Assembly: GCA_017646625.1 (NCBI GenBank)
Contig: JAGCMF010000008.1
Span: forward strand, 62,001-126,000
Reading direction: 5' to 3'
DNA length: 64,000 bases
DNA from: Alistipes sp.
GTDB lineage: Bacteria; Bacteroidota; Bacteroidia; Bacteroidales; Rikenellaceae
The notes under the pieces were generated by a model. It saw nothing but the letters and a program-made list of their open reading frames with translations, searched no databases and was not told where the DNA came from. The position numbers and the translations under genes were made by a program. Below are positions 1 through 7,614 of this stretch, in pieces. Positions within the stretch are counted from its first letter, which is position 1. Every line of letters starts with the position of its first letter.

Positions 1-671
1 CATCGTATGCCGAACTCGACACCATGCTCTTCCTCAAGGCCGACCCAACGAGCCAGCAGGGATTTGGCGTCGATGACGACAAGGCAACGTCTATGCTCAA
101 GGATGAGGGTATAACAACACAGAAGGATATGCCCTTCATCTTTGCCGAGATTAGCGACTATGTGACATACGGTGCTATAGCCCTCATCATCCTTGCCCTC
201 GTGGCATGGGCCGTGGTGTGGATCGTGGCACGCGAACTTAAGCGCCGCAAGAGTATAGTGAAGCCAAAGCCCGCCATACCGCCTCACATTGTGGCGGTGA
301 AGGCCCTCGAGGAGCTCGCAAACCGTAAACTATGGCAGAATGGTAAGTACAAACTATACTACTCATCGCTGACATCCATACTCAAGGTATACATCGTGGG
401 ACGATGGGGTGTGGGTGCTCTCGAGATGACTACTGACGAGATAATGGTGGCGCTACAGGGCATAGAGATGCCCAACGACAGCAGGGCAAACCTTATAGCC
501 ATACTACGCACCGCCGACATGGTGAAGTTCGCAAAGGCACAGCCCGAGGCCGAGGAGAACGAGGAGAACTACACTCGCGCATACTACTTCGTGGAGAACA
601 CAAAACTCGAGACCACACAGCACAACGAGACAAAGCGCGAGATAACCTTCGAAACGAAGATTGAGGAGTGA
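1..671 (+). CDS. Bat-operon membrane protein, C-terminal part (5' truncated by window)
   Basis: The frame is open from base 3 to the TGA at 669-671, so the window holds only the end of a longer protein. Counting from the Met at base 24, one strong membrane segment lies at about residues 48-68, followed by Arg/Lys and a cytoplasmic domain of about 140 residues. This layout fits the DUF4381-like membrane protein found in Bacteroidota Bat (aerotolerance) operons. Its stop overlaps the start of the next gene (ATGA), and the genes downstream are a TPR protein, BatA and BatB. The family assignment rests mainly on this context. The true start lies outside the window. Confidence 0.7.
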   Translation, partial: SYAELDTMLFLKADPTSQQGFGVDDDKATSMLKDEGITTQKDMPFIFAEISDYVTYGAIALIILALVAWAVVWIVARELKRRKSIVKPKPAIPPHIVAVKALEELANRKLWQNGKYKLYYSSLTSILKVYIVGRWGVGALEMTTDEIMVALQGIEMPNDSRANLIAILRTADMVKFAKAQPEAEENEENYTRAYYFVENTKLETTQHNETKREITFETKIEE

Positions 672-1534
672 TGACAAAGAGTATATATAGAGGTATATGT
701 ATGGCGGTGGCACTCTTGCTCATGTGGAGCATGGGTGCTACGGAGGTGGCAGCACAGCACCACCCCGAACGAGGCCTCGTGCGCGAGGGTAACGAGGACT
801 TCGCAAGACGCAACTACCGTTCGAGCCTAAACCGATATAACGAGGCCCTCGAGCATGACTCTACATGCTACGAGGCGCTTTACAACCGCGCGAATGGCTA
901 CCACCACCTGCGACGTAGCAACATGCAGGACTCGACACTCACCGCCGAGGTGGGATTTAGGCACTACGAGAGGATTGCTGCCGACACCCTCCTCGCACCA
1001 CATCAGCGTGCCGAGGTGCTACGCAACCTTGGCGAGAGCCTCTTTGCGGAGACGAAGTATGAGGCGGCACTAAATGCCTTCCGTGAGTCACTGCTGCTAA
1101 ACCCCGCAGACGACGAGGTGAAGCACAACTACATACTCACAAAGCGCATAGTGGACCAGAAGCGTAGCCAGCAACAACAGCAGCAGAACGACAACCAAGA
1201 CCAGCAAAACCAAGACCAGCAGCAGGATAATCAAGACCAGCAGCAAAACCAAGACCAGCAGGATAATCAGCAGCAGAACGACAACCAAGAGCAGCAGGAT
1301 AATCAGCAGCAGAACGACCAAGAGCATAATGATGGTCAGGAGCAGCAGAATGATGGTCAGGAGGATGAGCAGAGTGATGGTCAGGAGGATAGTCAGGGAG
1401 GAGCACGCCCCGAGGAGTTGAGTAGCGACAAGGAACGTATGCTCGACGCCATACAGGCAGAGGAGGATAAGACGCAGGATAAGCTAAAGGAGGCACAGCG
1501 TGCCGTGGTGATACCTGGTAAGAAGAATTGGTAA
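668..1534 (+). CDS. Secreted TPR protein of the Bat operon with a Q/N/D-rich tail (BatC-like)
   Basis: 288 aa. A signal peptide occupies about residues 1-29 (hydrophobic run, then VAAQ). Two to three TPR-like helix pairs follow (about 33-155; RNYRSSLNRYNEAL and TKYEAALNAF are typical). From about residue 165 to 245 the chain is almost only Q, N, D, E and G, built from near-repeats of NQDQQ and DNQQQN. The last 40 residues are charged and helical. It overlaps the upstream gene by 4 bp and sits 12 bp before batA. TPR proteins with similar Gln-rich tails occur in Bacteroides Bat operons, where they are thought to help assemble a periplasmic or membrane complex. The Bat operon role is firm; the name batC is less so. 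Confidence 0.75.
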   Translation: MMTKSIYRGICMAVALLLMWSMGATEVAAQHHPERGLVREGNEDFARRNYRSSLNRYNEALEHDSTCYEALYNRANGYHHLRRSNMQDSTLTAEVGFRHYERIAADTLLAPHQRAEVLRNLGESLFAETKYEAALNAFRESLLLNPADDEVKHNYILTKRIVDQKRSQQQQQQNDNQDQQNQDQQQDNQDQQQNQDQQDNQQQNDNQEQQDNQQQNDQEHNDGQEQQNDGQEDEQSDGQEDSQGGARPEELSSDKERMLDAIQAEEDKTQDKLKEAQRAVVIPGKKNW

Positions 1535-1546
1535 ACGACGATAGAG

Positions 1547-2530
1547 ATGCAGTTTCTAAATCCATACATACTACTCGTAGGCATAGTGATACCCCTATTG
1601 GCGATATACTACATCCTTGTAGGTCGTCGCCGCGCAACACTACGCCTATCGACCCTCGGCACGCAGCGCCCACCACGCACACTGCGCTACTGGCTGCGCC
1701 ACGTGCCCATAGTGCTACGCCTGGCAGCTCTCGCAGCTCTCATAGTAGCCCTGGCACGCCCCGTGGAGGTGAGCCACGAGAGTGAGACAACAACAGAGGG
1801 TATAGACATTGTCCTCGCGATGGACATCTCCGGCTCGATGCTCGCACGCGACTTCCAGCCCGACAGACTGACAGCAGCAAAGCAGTTAGCAGCAGAGTTC
1901 ACAGCAAACCGTCTCGGCGATAGAATATCGGTGGTGGCATTCGCCGGCGAGGCATTCACACAGTGTCCGCTGACATCCGACCAGGCATCTGTGGCAACGA
2001 TGCTCACACGCCTGCGCAGCGGAATAATAGATGACGGCACAGCAATAGGCAACGGCCTGGCAACAGCCGTAAACCGTCTGCGCGAGAGTAGCTCGAAGTC
2101 GAAGGTGGTGATACTACTAACAGATGGCGTGAACAACCGCGGACAGATATCGCCACTCATGGCGGCAGAGATAGCCCACGACCTCGGAATAAAGGTCTAC
2201 ACAATAGGTGTGGGTAGCATGGATAAGGCGCAGATGCCCGCAGTAGATATGTTCGGCAACCAGACATACGTCTGGGCAGATGTGGAGATTGACGAGGAGC
2301 TGCTACGCAACATCGCCCGTAAGACCGATGGCGAGTACTTCCGTGCCACAAACAACGAGGCACTGAAGGCTATATATGCCCAGATAGACCAGATGGAGAA
2401 GAGTGAGGTGCAGGTGACCTCCTACACCCACTACGAGGAGCTATACATATGGTGGCTCGTGCTCGGACTACTGCTCCTGGGTGCCGAGTTCTTCGTAGAA
2501 CGAATAGTGCTCAACAGGCTGCCACAATAA
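1547..2530 (+). CDS. batA: BatA-like von Willebrand A membrane protein
   Basis: 327 aa. Two N-terminal membrane segments (about 5-24 and 50-70) are followed by a VWA domain and a C-terminal membrane helix (about 300-317). The metal-ion-dependent adhesion site is complete: D93, S95 and S97 in DISGS, a conserved Thr in the middle of the domain, and the Asp of LLTDG. The length and the two-TM, VWA, TM order match BatA of Bacteroidota. It lies between the TPR protein and a second VWA protein (batB). Bat proteins are linked to oxygen or stress tolerance, but their biochemical task is not settled. Confidence 0.88.
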   Translation: MQFLNPYILLVGIVIPLLAIYYILVGRRRATLRLSTLGTQRPPRTLRYWLRHVPIVLRLAALAALIVALARPVEVSHESETTTEGIDIVLAMDISGSMLARDFQPDRLTAAKQLAAEFTANRLGDRISVVAFAGEAFTQCPLTSDQASVATMLTRLRSGIIDDGTAIGNGLATAVNRLRESSSKSKVVILLTDGVNNRGQISPLMAAEIAHDLGIKVYTIGVGSMDKAQMPAVDMFGNQTYVWADVEIDEELLRNIARKTDGEYFRATNNEALKAIYAQIDQMEKSEVQVTSYTHYEELYIWWLVLGLLLLGAEFFVERIVLNRLPQ

Positions 2531-2549
2531 CCCTTCAGATGTAGAGAGA

Positions 2550-3608
2550 ATGGTAGAGAGTAACATATTTGAATTTGCACGCCCCGAGTGGCTGCTACTA
2601 CTCATAGCAACACCCGCAATACCCCTCGTATACTGGTGCATGAGGCTCTATGGCCGTCGTAAGCTGCGTAGATTCGGTAACGAGAGGACACTTCGTGGCC
2701 TCATGCCCGAGAGCTCCGCAGTGCGACAATGGATAAAGATAACACTCCTATCCCTCGCCGTAGGCCTCCTCGCCATGGCCCTCGCACAACCACAGACAGG
2801 TGCCAAGCTACGCAGCGTGGAGAGTCAAGGCCGCGAGATAATGCTCGTGGTGGATGTATCGAACTCTATGCTCGCCGAGGATGTGACACCCAGCCGCATG
2901 GAACGTACTCGCTACGCCATAACACGCCTCGTAGAGAGGATGAAGGAGGATAGAGTGGGTATTGTGGCCTTCGCCGACGAGGCAGAGGTGCTGCTGCCAA
3001 TAACGGGTGACTACAAGATGGCCGAGGCAATGGTAAAGAGACTATCCCCCGACCTCATAGCAGCACAGGGAACAGACATAGGTGAGGCCCTCGAGGTGGC
3101 TATGCTATCATTCACCGAGAGCACACACAACACCAACAGCCGTGTGCTGATACTCATAACAGATGGCGAGGCGCACGACGAGATTGACGACAGCCTCACA
3201 CAGCGTGCCCGCGACATGGGCATTACGATATGCGCAATAGGCATAGGCACACCCGAGGGTACACCACTCAAGATTGGTGGCCAGCACGTTGAGGATGAGG
3301 AGGGTAACATGGTCATCACCAAGCTCGGCGAACCACTCCTTCAGGGCATTGCCGAGGCAACAGGAGGCATATACACACGTTCGCGCAACGACGCCTTCGG
3401 CCTCGAGGAGATAATGACACGCCTCGACGAGATGGAGGCAACAGAGCTGTCGCACCAGCGCTTCGAGGAGTATGACGAGCAGTATCAGTGGTTCCTCGGC
3501 GCAGCAATACTGCTGCTCATAATAGAGAGTATCATCCTCCAGAGGCGTAACCCGCTGCTCAAGGGTGTAGCACTCTTCGAGAGAGACAACAACGACAAAA
3601 AGAGATAG
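2550..3608 (+). CDS. batB: BatB-like von Willebrand A membrane protein
   Basis: 352 aa. Architecture is the same as batA: two N-terminal helices (about 13-30 and 60-79), a VWA domain, and a C-terminal helix (about 315-331). The MIDAS residues D102, S104 and S106 (DVSNS) and the ITDGE aspartate are present. It starts 19 bp after batA, so the two are co-transcribed. Paired BatA and BatB are the standard core of the operon. No further Bat gene follows; pepD begins 33 bp later, so batD and batE must be upstream or elsewhere. Confidence 0.87.
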   Translation: MVESNIFEFARPEWLLLLIATPAIPLVYWCMRLYGRRKLRRFGNERTLRGLMPESSAVRQWIKITLLSLAVGLLAMALAQPQTGAKLRSVESQGREIMLVVDVSNSMLAEDVTPSRMERTRYAITRLVERMKEDRVGIVAFADEAEVLLPITGDYKMAEAMVKRLSPDLIAAQGTDIGEALEVAMLSFTESTHNTNSRVLILITDGEAHDEIDDSLTQRARDMGITICAIGIGTPEGTPLKIGGQHVEDEEGNMVITKLGEPLLQGIAEATGGIYTRSRNDAFGLEEIMTRLDEMEATELSHQRFEEYDEQYQWFLGAAILLLIIESIILQRRNPLLKGVALFERDNNDKKR

Positions 3609-3641
3609 AGATATAAACAACTACTTAAAACTTAAACTATT

Positions 3642-5096
3642 ATGACAATTCGTGATTTAGAGCCCAAGCTCATTTGGGAGCAGTTTGACGACATCACACG
3701 TGTGCCACGCCCCTCGAAGAAGGAGCAGAAGATTATAGCATGGCTCGTGGAGTTTGCCAAGAAGCACAACATAGAGTATCAGACAGACGAGACAGGCAAT
3801 GTCGTTATGCGCAAGCCCGCAACAAAGGGCTTCGAGGATCGCCCAGCGGTAATACTTCAGTCGCACATGGACATGGTGTGCGAGAAGAACTCTAACGTGG
3901 AGTTCGACTTCGAGAACGACCCTATCGAGACATGGATAGATGGCGAGTGGGTGAAGGCAAAGGGCACAACACTCGGTGCGGACTGCGGCATAGGTATGGC
4001 AGCAGCCCTCGCTGTGCTCCTCGACGAGAGCCTCGAGCACCCAGCAGTAGAGGCACTCTTCACCGTGGATGAGGAGACTGGCCTCACAGGCGCCTTCGGC
4101 CTCGGTGAGGGTATGCTCACAGGCAAGTACCTCATAAACCTCGACTCGGAGGATGAGGGCGAGATATTCATAGGCTGCGCAGGTGGCATTGACACCGTAG
4201 CACGCCTCGACTACGAGACAGAGGATGCACCCAAAGATTACGCCTACGTGCGCCTCGAGATAGGTGACCTGCTCGGTGGTCACTCGGGTGACGACATCGA
4301 CAAGGGTCGTGCTAACTCTAACAAGCTCCTCGCACGCTTCCTCTACAACGCCATCGACAAGTTCCAGATTGCCCTTGCGGAGTTCGACGGCGGTAACCTC
4401 CGCAACGCCATACCTCGCGAGGCATATGCCATCGTGGGTATCCCCGCAGCAGAGAAGGAGGACTTCGAGGAGAGATACCTCGAGTTCGGAGAGATGATGA
4501 TGGAGGAGTTCAAGCACACAGAGCCACGCATGCGCTTCGCAGTAAGCGATGCCGACCGCCCAGAGAGGGTGATGATAAATGACGACTTGTGCTACCTGCT
4601 ACTCACCATCGTAGGCCTTCCTAACGGCGTGTTGGCAATGTCATTCGCCATGCCAGGCCTCGTGGAGACATCCTCAAACCTCGCATCTGTGAAGTTCAAC
4701 ACCGAGGACCAGGAGGTGGTAATAACAACATCGCAGCGTTCATCTGTAGAGAGCGCAAAGCTATATGCCTCACAGACTATAGAGTCGGTATTCTACCTCG
4801 GTGGCTTCGACGTGGAGCACTCGGATGGATACCCCGGCTGGGCTCCTAACCCCGAGTCGAAGCTCCTCACAGAGACCGTGAAGTGCTACCGCGACCTCTT
4901 TGCCACAGAGCCAAAGGTGCGCGCCATACACGCAGGCCTCGAGTGCGGTCTCTTCCTCGAGAAGTACCCACACCTCGAGATGGTATCTTTCGGCCCAACA
5001 CTCCGCGGTGTACACTCGCCTGACGAACGTCTCGAGATAGCTACCGTAGATAAGTTCTGGAGACTGCTCGTAGAACTTCTTAAGCGTATAGACTAA
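3642..5096 (+). CDS. pepD: Aminoacyl-histidine dipeptidase (PepD, M20 family)
   Basis: 484 aa, almost the same length as E. coli PepD. Cytosolic metallo-dipeptidase that cleaves Xaa-His and other dipeptides. Visible M20 ligands are H75 and D77 (SHMDM), D114 in GADCGIG and the E144-E145 pair in DEETG; a late His occurs in RGVHSPDE. The usual GADNGIG motif has Cys115 in place of Asn. The gene follows batB by 33 bp on the same strand and is followed by a kinase-like gene after 13 bp, so read-through transcription is likely. Start: ATG after an A/T-rich leader, with no competing upstream start. Confidence 0.93.
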   Translation: MTIRDLEPKLIWEQFDDITRVPRPSKKEQKIIAWLVEFAKKHNIEYQTDETGNVVMRKPATKGFEDRPAVILQSHMDMVCEKNSNVEFDFENDPIETWIDGEWVKAKGTTLGADCGIGMAAALAVLLDESLEHPAVEALFTVDEETGLTGAFGLGEGMLTGKYLINLDSEDEGEIFIGCAGGIDTVARLDYETEDAPKDYAYVRLEIGDLLGGHSGDDIDKGRANSNKLLARFLYNAIDKFQIALAEFDGGNLRNAIPREAYAIVGIPAAEKEDFEERYLEFGEMMMEEFKHTEPRMRFAVSDADRPERVMINDDLCYLLLTIVGLPNGVLAMSFAMPGLVETSSNLASVKFNTEDQEVVITTSQRSSVESAKLYASQTIESVFYLGGFDVEHSDGYPGWAPNPESKLLTETVKCYRDLFATEPKVRAIHAGLECGLFLEKYPHLEMVSFGPTLRGVHSPDERLEIATVDKFWRLLVELLKRID

Positions 5097-5109
5097 CCAT
5101 CATAATACC

Positions 5110-5943
5110 ATGACTGTGACAAACGTAATATGCATAACAAATATACTACGTTACTACCCTACCGTGCAGCTTCATGGTATAGGTGAGGTCATCGTAGACA
5201 AAAAGAGTATTCTGGTAGGAAATAGCGCTGTCACTGCTCGGTGCCGTCGTGTAGGCACCGAGGGTGACTACGTCATTAAGTGCTACTACCGTGATGTAGA
5301 TGACCTCGGCGATATATACCCTAACAACTACTACCCCGAGGCACTCTTCGTCTACGACATCTTCGGATACACAGACCTTGTGGATGTGGTGATGCTTAAG
5401 TGGTTCCCCGGAGAGAGCCTCGATAAGCATATATACAACCCAGAGTGTAACTTCAGGGTATTGAGTCACAACTTCGACGCTATAGCAGCACTCTTCCTCG
5501 ACAACAATAATATGCATGGCGACATCACAGCAGAGAATATTATTGTTCAGGCACATGGCGAAATCAATATCATAGATAGTATTGAGAGCAACAATAGTAT
5601 CAATGGCAATGGCACCGAGGAGTACAACAACCCTCTGCGGGCAATATTCCTCCCCAACAAACATGTAGATGAGTATGCCATAGTGATAATATCGTCACTA
5701 TTAGCCGCATTAGCCATAGATAGAACTCTGCTCGAGAGGATAACAACGTTTGGTGCACTACACATAGACTCCTACAACGACTTCCTCATATCGCTTATCG
5801 CAGAGGTGCTCAAGGATAGGGATGATATACACTACAACATACTACAGTTGTTGGAGAACAACACAGTCACGATAAATGGCCTCTCCCTCGCGCTGCGACA
5901 TGCCGTGATGGAGATTATCCACGACTACGACACCATACTGTAG
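5110..5943 (+). CDS. Protein-kinase-fold protein of unknown role, ending at an in-frame amber codon
   Basis: 277 aa. The kinase signature is visible but divergent: candidate ATP lysine K57 (VIK), candidate helix-C glutamate E77, catalytic-loop HGD with D138 and N143 (HGDITAEN), and D156 in the place of the DFG aspartate (IIDS). It resembles small lipopolysaccharide-kinase or RIO-like folds more than Hanks Ser/Thr kinases. No membrane segment is seen. It is more A+T-rich than its neighbours, unlike pepD 13 bp upstream. The frame stops at TAG (5941-5943), but the same frame continues open with protein-like composition to TAA at 6085-6087, so the present product may be shortened. Substrate unknown. 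Confidence 0.6.
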   Translation: MTVTNVICITNILRYYPTVQLHGIGEVIVDKKSILVGNSAVTARCRRVGTEGDYVIKCYYRDVDDLGDIYPNNYYPEALFVYDIFGYTDLVDVVMLKWFPGESLDKHIYNPECNFRVLSHNFDAIAALFLDNNNMHGDITAENIIVQAHGEINIIDSIESNNSINGNGTEEYNNPLRAIFLPNKHVDEYAIVIISSLLAALAIDRTLLERITTFGALHIDSYNDFLISLIAEVLKDRDDIHYNILQLLENNTVTINGLSLALRHAVMEIIHDYDTIL

Positions 5944-6087
5944 TATCACGTAAGTGAAGATGCTATAAATAAAGTAGATGCCCTAAAACTCTATGAGATA
6001 ATCAACGCTGATGGATACTACCTCTACCACACATCACAGAGACCTCAACAGCCGCAACATACACGAGTAGGTATGTTAGATATATAA
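5944..6087 (+). pseudogene. In-frame continuation of the kinase-like gene after the amber codon
   Basis: Directly after TAG 5941-5943 the same frame runs 47 codons to TAA. The translation looks like real protein (contains KVDALKLYEIINADGYYLYH) and keeps the amino-acid style of the upstream gene. It has no start of its own before Met at 6073. The simplest reading is a C-terminal tail cut off by a recent nonsense change, or a tail that has become untranslated. Read-through and a sequencing error cannot be excluded. Confidence 0.45.
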
Positions 6088-6133
6088 AAGATACATTTTT
6101 TTAATTTTTTTATTATATAAGTTGAAAAATTTG

Positions 6134-6141
6134 TATATTTG
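6134..6141 (+). promoter_or_regulatory. -7 promoter box of fba (TATATTTG)
   Basis: TATATTTG matches the Bacteroidota sigma-ABfr -7 consensus TAnnTTTG. It follows a long A/T-rich stretch (6091-6130) and lies 62 bp before the fba start, giving an A/T-rich leader. A clean -33 TTTG is not seen. Confidence 0.6.
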
Positions 6142-6203
6142 TGCTGTAAAAGCCTAAACAGGAGTAGTTAACAATTTTCTAATAACTAAATACATTCTGT
6201 AAT

Positions 6204-7202
6204 ATGATTAATTACAAGGATTTGGGTCTCGTGAATACTCGCGAGATGTTCAAGAAGGCTGTCGATGGTGGCTACGCTATCCCCGCTTTCAACTTCAACA
6301 ACATGGAGCAGTTGCAGGCTATCGTTATGGCGGCAGCAGAGACAAAGTCTCCAGTTATCCTCCAGGTGTCAAAGGGTGCTCGTCAGTATGCTAACCAGAC
6401 ACTTCTGCGCTATATGGCAGAGGGCGCTGTTGAGTATGCCAAGGAGCTCGGCTGGGAGAACCCACAGATAGTTCTTCACCTCGACCATGGCGATAGCTTC
6501 GAGACTTGCAAGAGCTGCATAGACATGGGATTCTCATCTGTGATGATTGATGGTTCACACCTCCCCTATGACGAGAATGTAGCACTCACAAAACGCGTTG
6601 TGGAGTATGCTCACCAGTTCGACGTTACTGTTGAGGGTGAGCTCGGCGTGTTGGCAGGTGTCGAGGATGAGGTATCTGCAGAGGAGAGCCACTACACAAA
6701 GCCCGAGGAGGTTGTAGACTTCGTCACAAAGACCGGTTGCGACTCACTCGCCATCTCTATCGGTACATCTCACGGTGCCTTTAAGTTCACTCCCGAGCAG
6801 TGTACTCTCGACCCACAGACAGGTCGTCTCGTACCTCCACCTCTCGCCTTCGACGTCTTGGCAGCTATCGAGGAGCAGCTCCCAGGATTCCCTATCGTTC
6901 TCCACGGCTCATCATCAGTGCCACAGGACGAGGTTGACACAATCAACAAGTATGGTGGTGCTTTGAAGGCTGCCGTAGGTATCCCCGAGGAGCAGTTGCG
7001 TAAGGCATCAGAGAGTGCTGTATGTAAGATTAACATCGACTCTGACTCACGCCTCGCAATGACAGCTGCAGTACGTGAGGTCTTCGCACAGAAGCCCGCA
7101 GAGTTCGACCCACGTAAGTACCTCGGTCCTGCACGTGACAACATGAAGAAGCTCTATATCCACAAGATTAAGGAGGTTCTCGGCTCGGACAACAAGGCTT
7201 AA
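6204..7202 (+). CDS. fba: Class II fructose-1,6-bisphosphate aldolase
   Basis: 332 aa. Zinc-dependent glycolytic enzyme that interconverts fructose-1,6-bisphosphate with dihydroxyacetone phosphate and glyceraldehyde-3-phosphate. Metal and active-site motifs are visible: D94-H95-G96-D97, the glycine-rich SHGAF stretch at 189-193 with H190, and H234 in LHGSSS. Codons are richer in GCT, GTT and GGT than in most neighbours, as expected for a highly expressed gene. It is a single-gene unit with its own promoter box and a strong terminator 21 bp after the stop. Confidence 0.95.
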   Translation: MINYKDLGLVNTREMFKKAVDGGYAIPAFNFNNMEQLQAIVMAAAETKSPVILQVSKGARQYANQTLLRYMAEGAVEYAKELGWENPQIVLHLDHGDSFETCKSCIDMGFSSVMIDGSHLPYDENVALTKRVVEYAHQFDVTVEGELGVLAGVEDEVSAEESHYTKPEEVVDFVTKTGCDSLAISIGTSHGAFKFTPEQCTLDPQTGRLVPPPLAFDVLAAIEEQLPGFPIVLHGSSSVPQDEVDTINKYGGALKAAVGIPEEQLRKASESAVCKINIDSDSRLAMTAAVREVFAQKPAEFDPRKYLGPARDNMKKLYIHKIKEVLGSDNKA

Positions 7203-7223
7203 TAATAGCATAATAGTGATAGT

Positions 7224-7252
7224 AAGGATGATCTTCGGGTCATCCTTTTTTT
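7224..7252 (+). terminator. Rho-independent terminator of fba
   Basis: AAGGATGA pairs with TCATCCTT around a C(TTCG)G tetraloop and is followed by a run of T (7246-7252). It is 21 bp after the fba stop. Confidence 0.9.
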
Positions 7253-7260
7253 GTGCATCA

Positions 7261-7364
7261 GGGGCAAAGGGGCACAAGGGTCAGAAAGGTCACAAGGGTC
7301 AGAGACAACGCAAACCTTTTGTGACGTTTTATGACGTTTTGTGACCTTTGATACCCGAGAATGA
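7261..7364. repeat. Purine-strand hairpin repeat, copy A
   Basis: About 104 bp. The left half is rich in GGGGCA/AAGGGTCA, the right half is its rough complement (CCTTTTGTGACGTTTTATGACG), and the copy ends in GATACCCGAGAATGA. It is followed directly by copy B (7366-7462), and a third copy lies at 14105-14232. The two halves can form a long imperfect stem. No ORF is credible here. Confidence 0.75.
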
Positions 7365-7365
7365 A

Positions 7366-7462
7366 AAGGGCAAAAGGGTCACAAAGGGCAAAAGGGTTAG
7401 AGACAACGCATACCTTTTATGACGTTTTATGCCCTTTTATGACCTTTGATACCCGAGAATGA
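7366..7462. repeat. Purine-strand hairpin repeat, copy B (tandem with copy A)
   Basis: Same architecture as copy A: AAAGGGCAAAAGGGTCAC on the left, ACCTTTTATGACGTTTTATG on the right, shared core AGAGACAACGCA and shared tail GATACCCGAGAATGA. The two copies lie head to tail. Confidence 0.75.
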
Positions 7463-7482
7463 CCACTTATCACGAGAAAGAA

Positions 7483-7610
7483 AATTTCTTGTCAGAAGGG
7501 TGTCAGATTTGGCTCTGACATGAAAAAGCCACCGATGGGTAGTACTTGACGTACGTCCCATTGGTGGCTTTGATTGAAGAGTCGAAGATGACCCCTTATC
7601 ACAAGAAATT
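7483..7610 (-). repeat. 128-bp TIR element with terminator hairpin, copy 1
   Basis: Ends are a perfect 10-bp inverted repeat, AATTTCTTGT and ACAAGAAATT. Read on the minus strand it begins 4 bp after the stop of the ABC exporter gene, then gives the conserved left arm (GTGATAAGGGGTCATCTTCG), a 12-bp stem GCCACCAATGGG/CCCATCGGTGGC followed by TTTTT, and a second hairpin TGTCAGA/TCTGACA. It is nearly identical and equal in length to 57648-57775. A degenerate outer end of another copy (CTTATCACGAGAAAG) lies at 7467-7481. It probably terminates the exporter transcript. Short reading frames inside it are not genes. Confidence 0.85.
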
Positions 7611-7614
7611 TAAA

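Noticed and set aside
1097-1682. Minus-strand ORFs rich in Leu/Val or Ala/Gly opposite the TPR gene
   Set aside because: Mirror image of the Q/N/D repeat; composition follows the repeat period.
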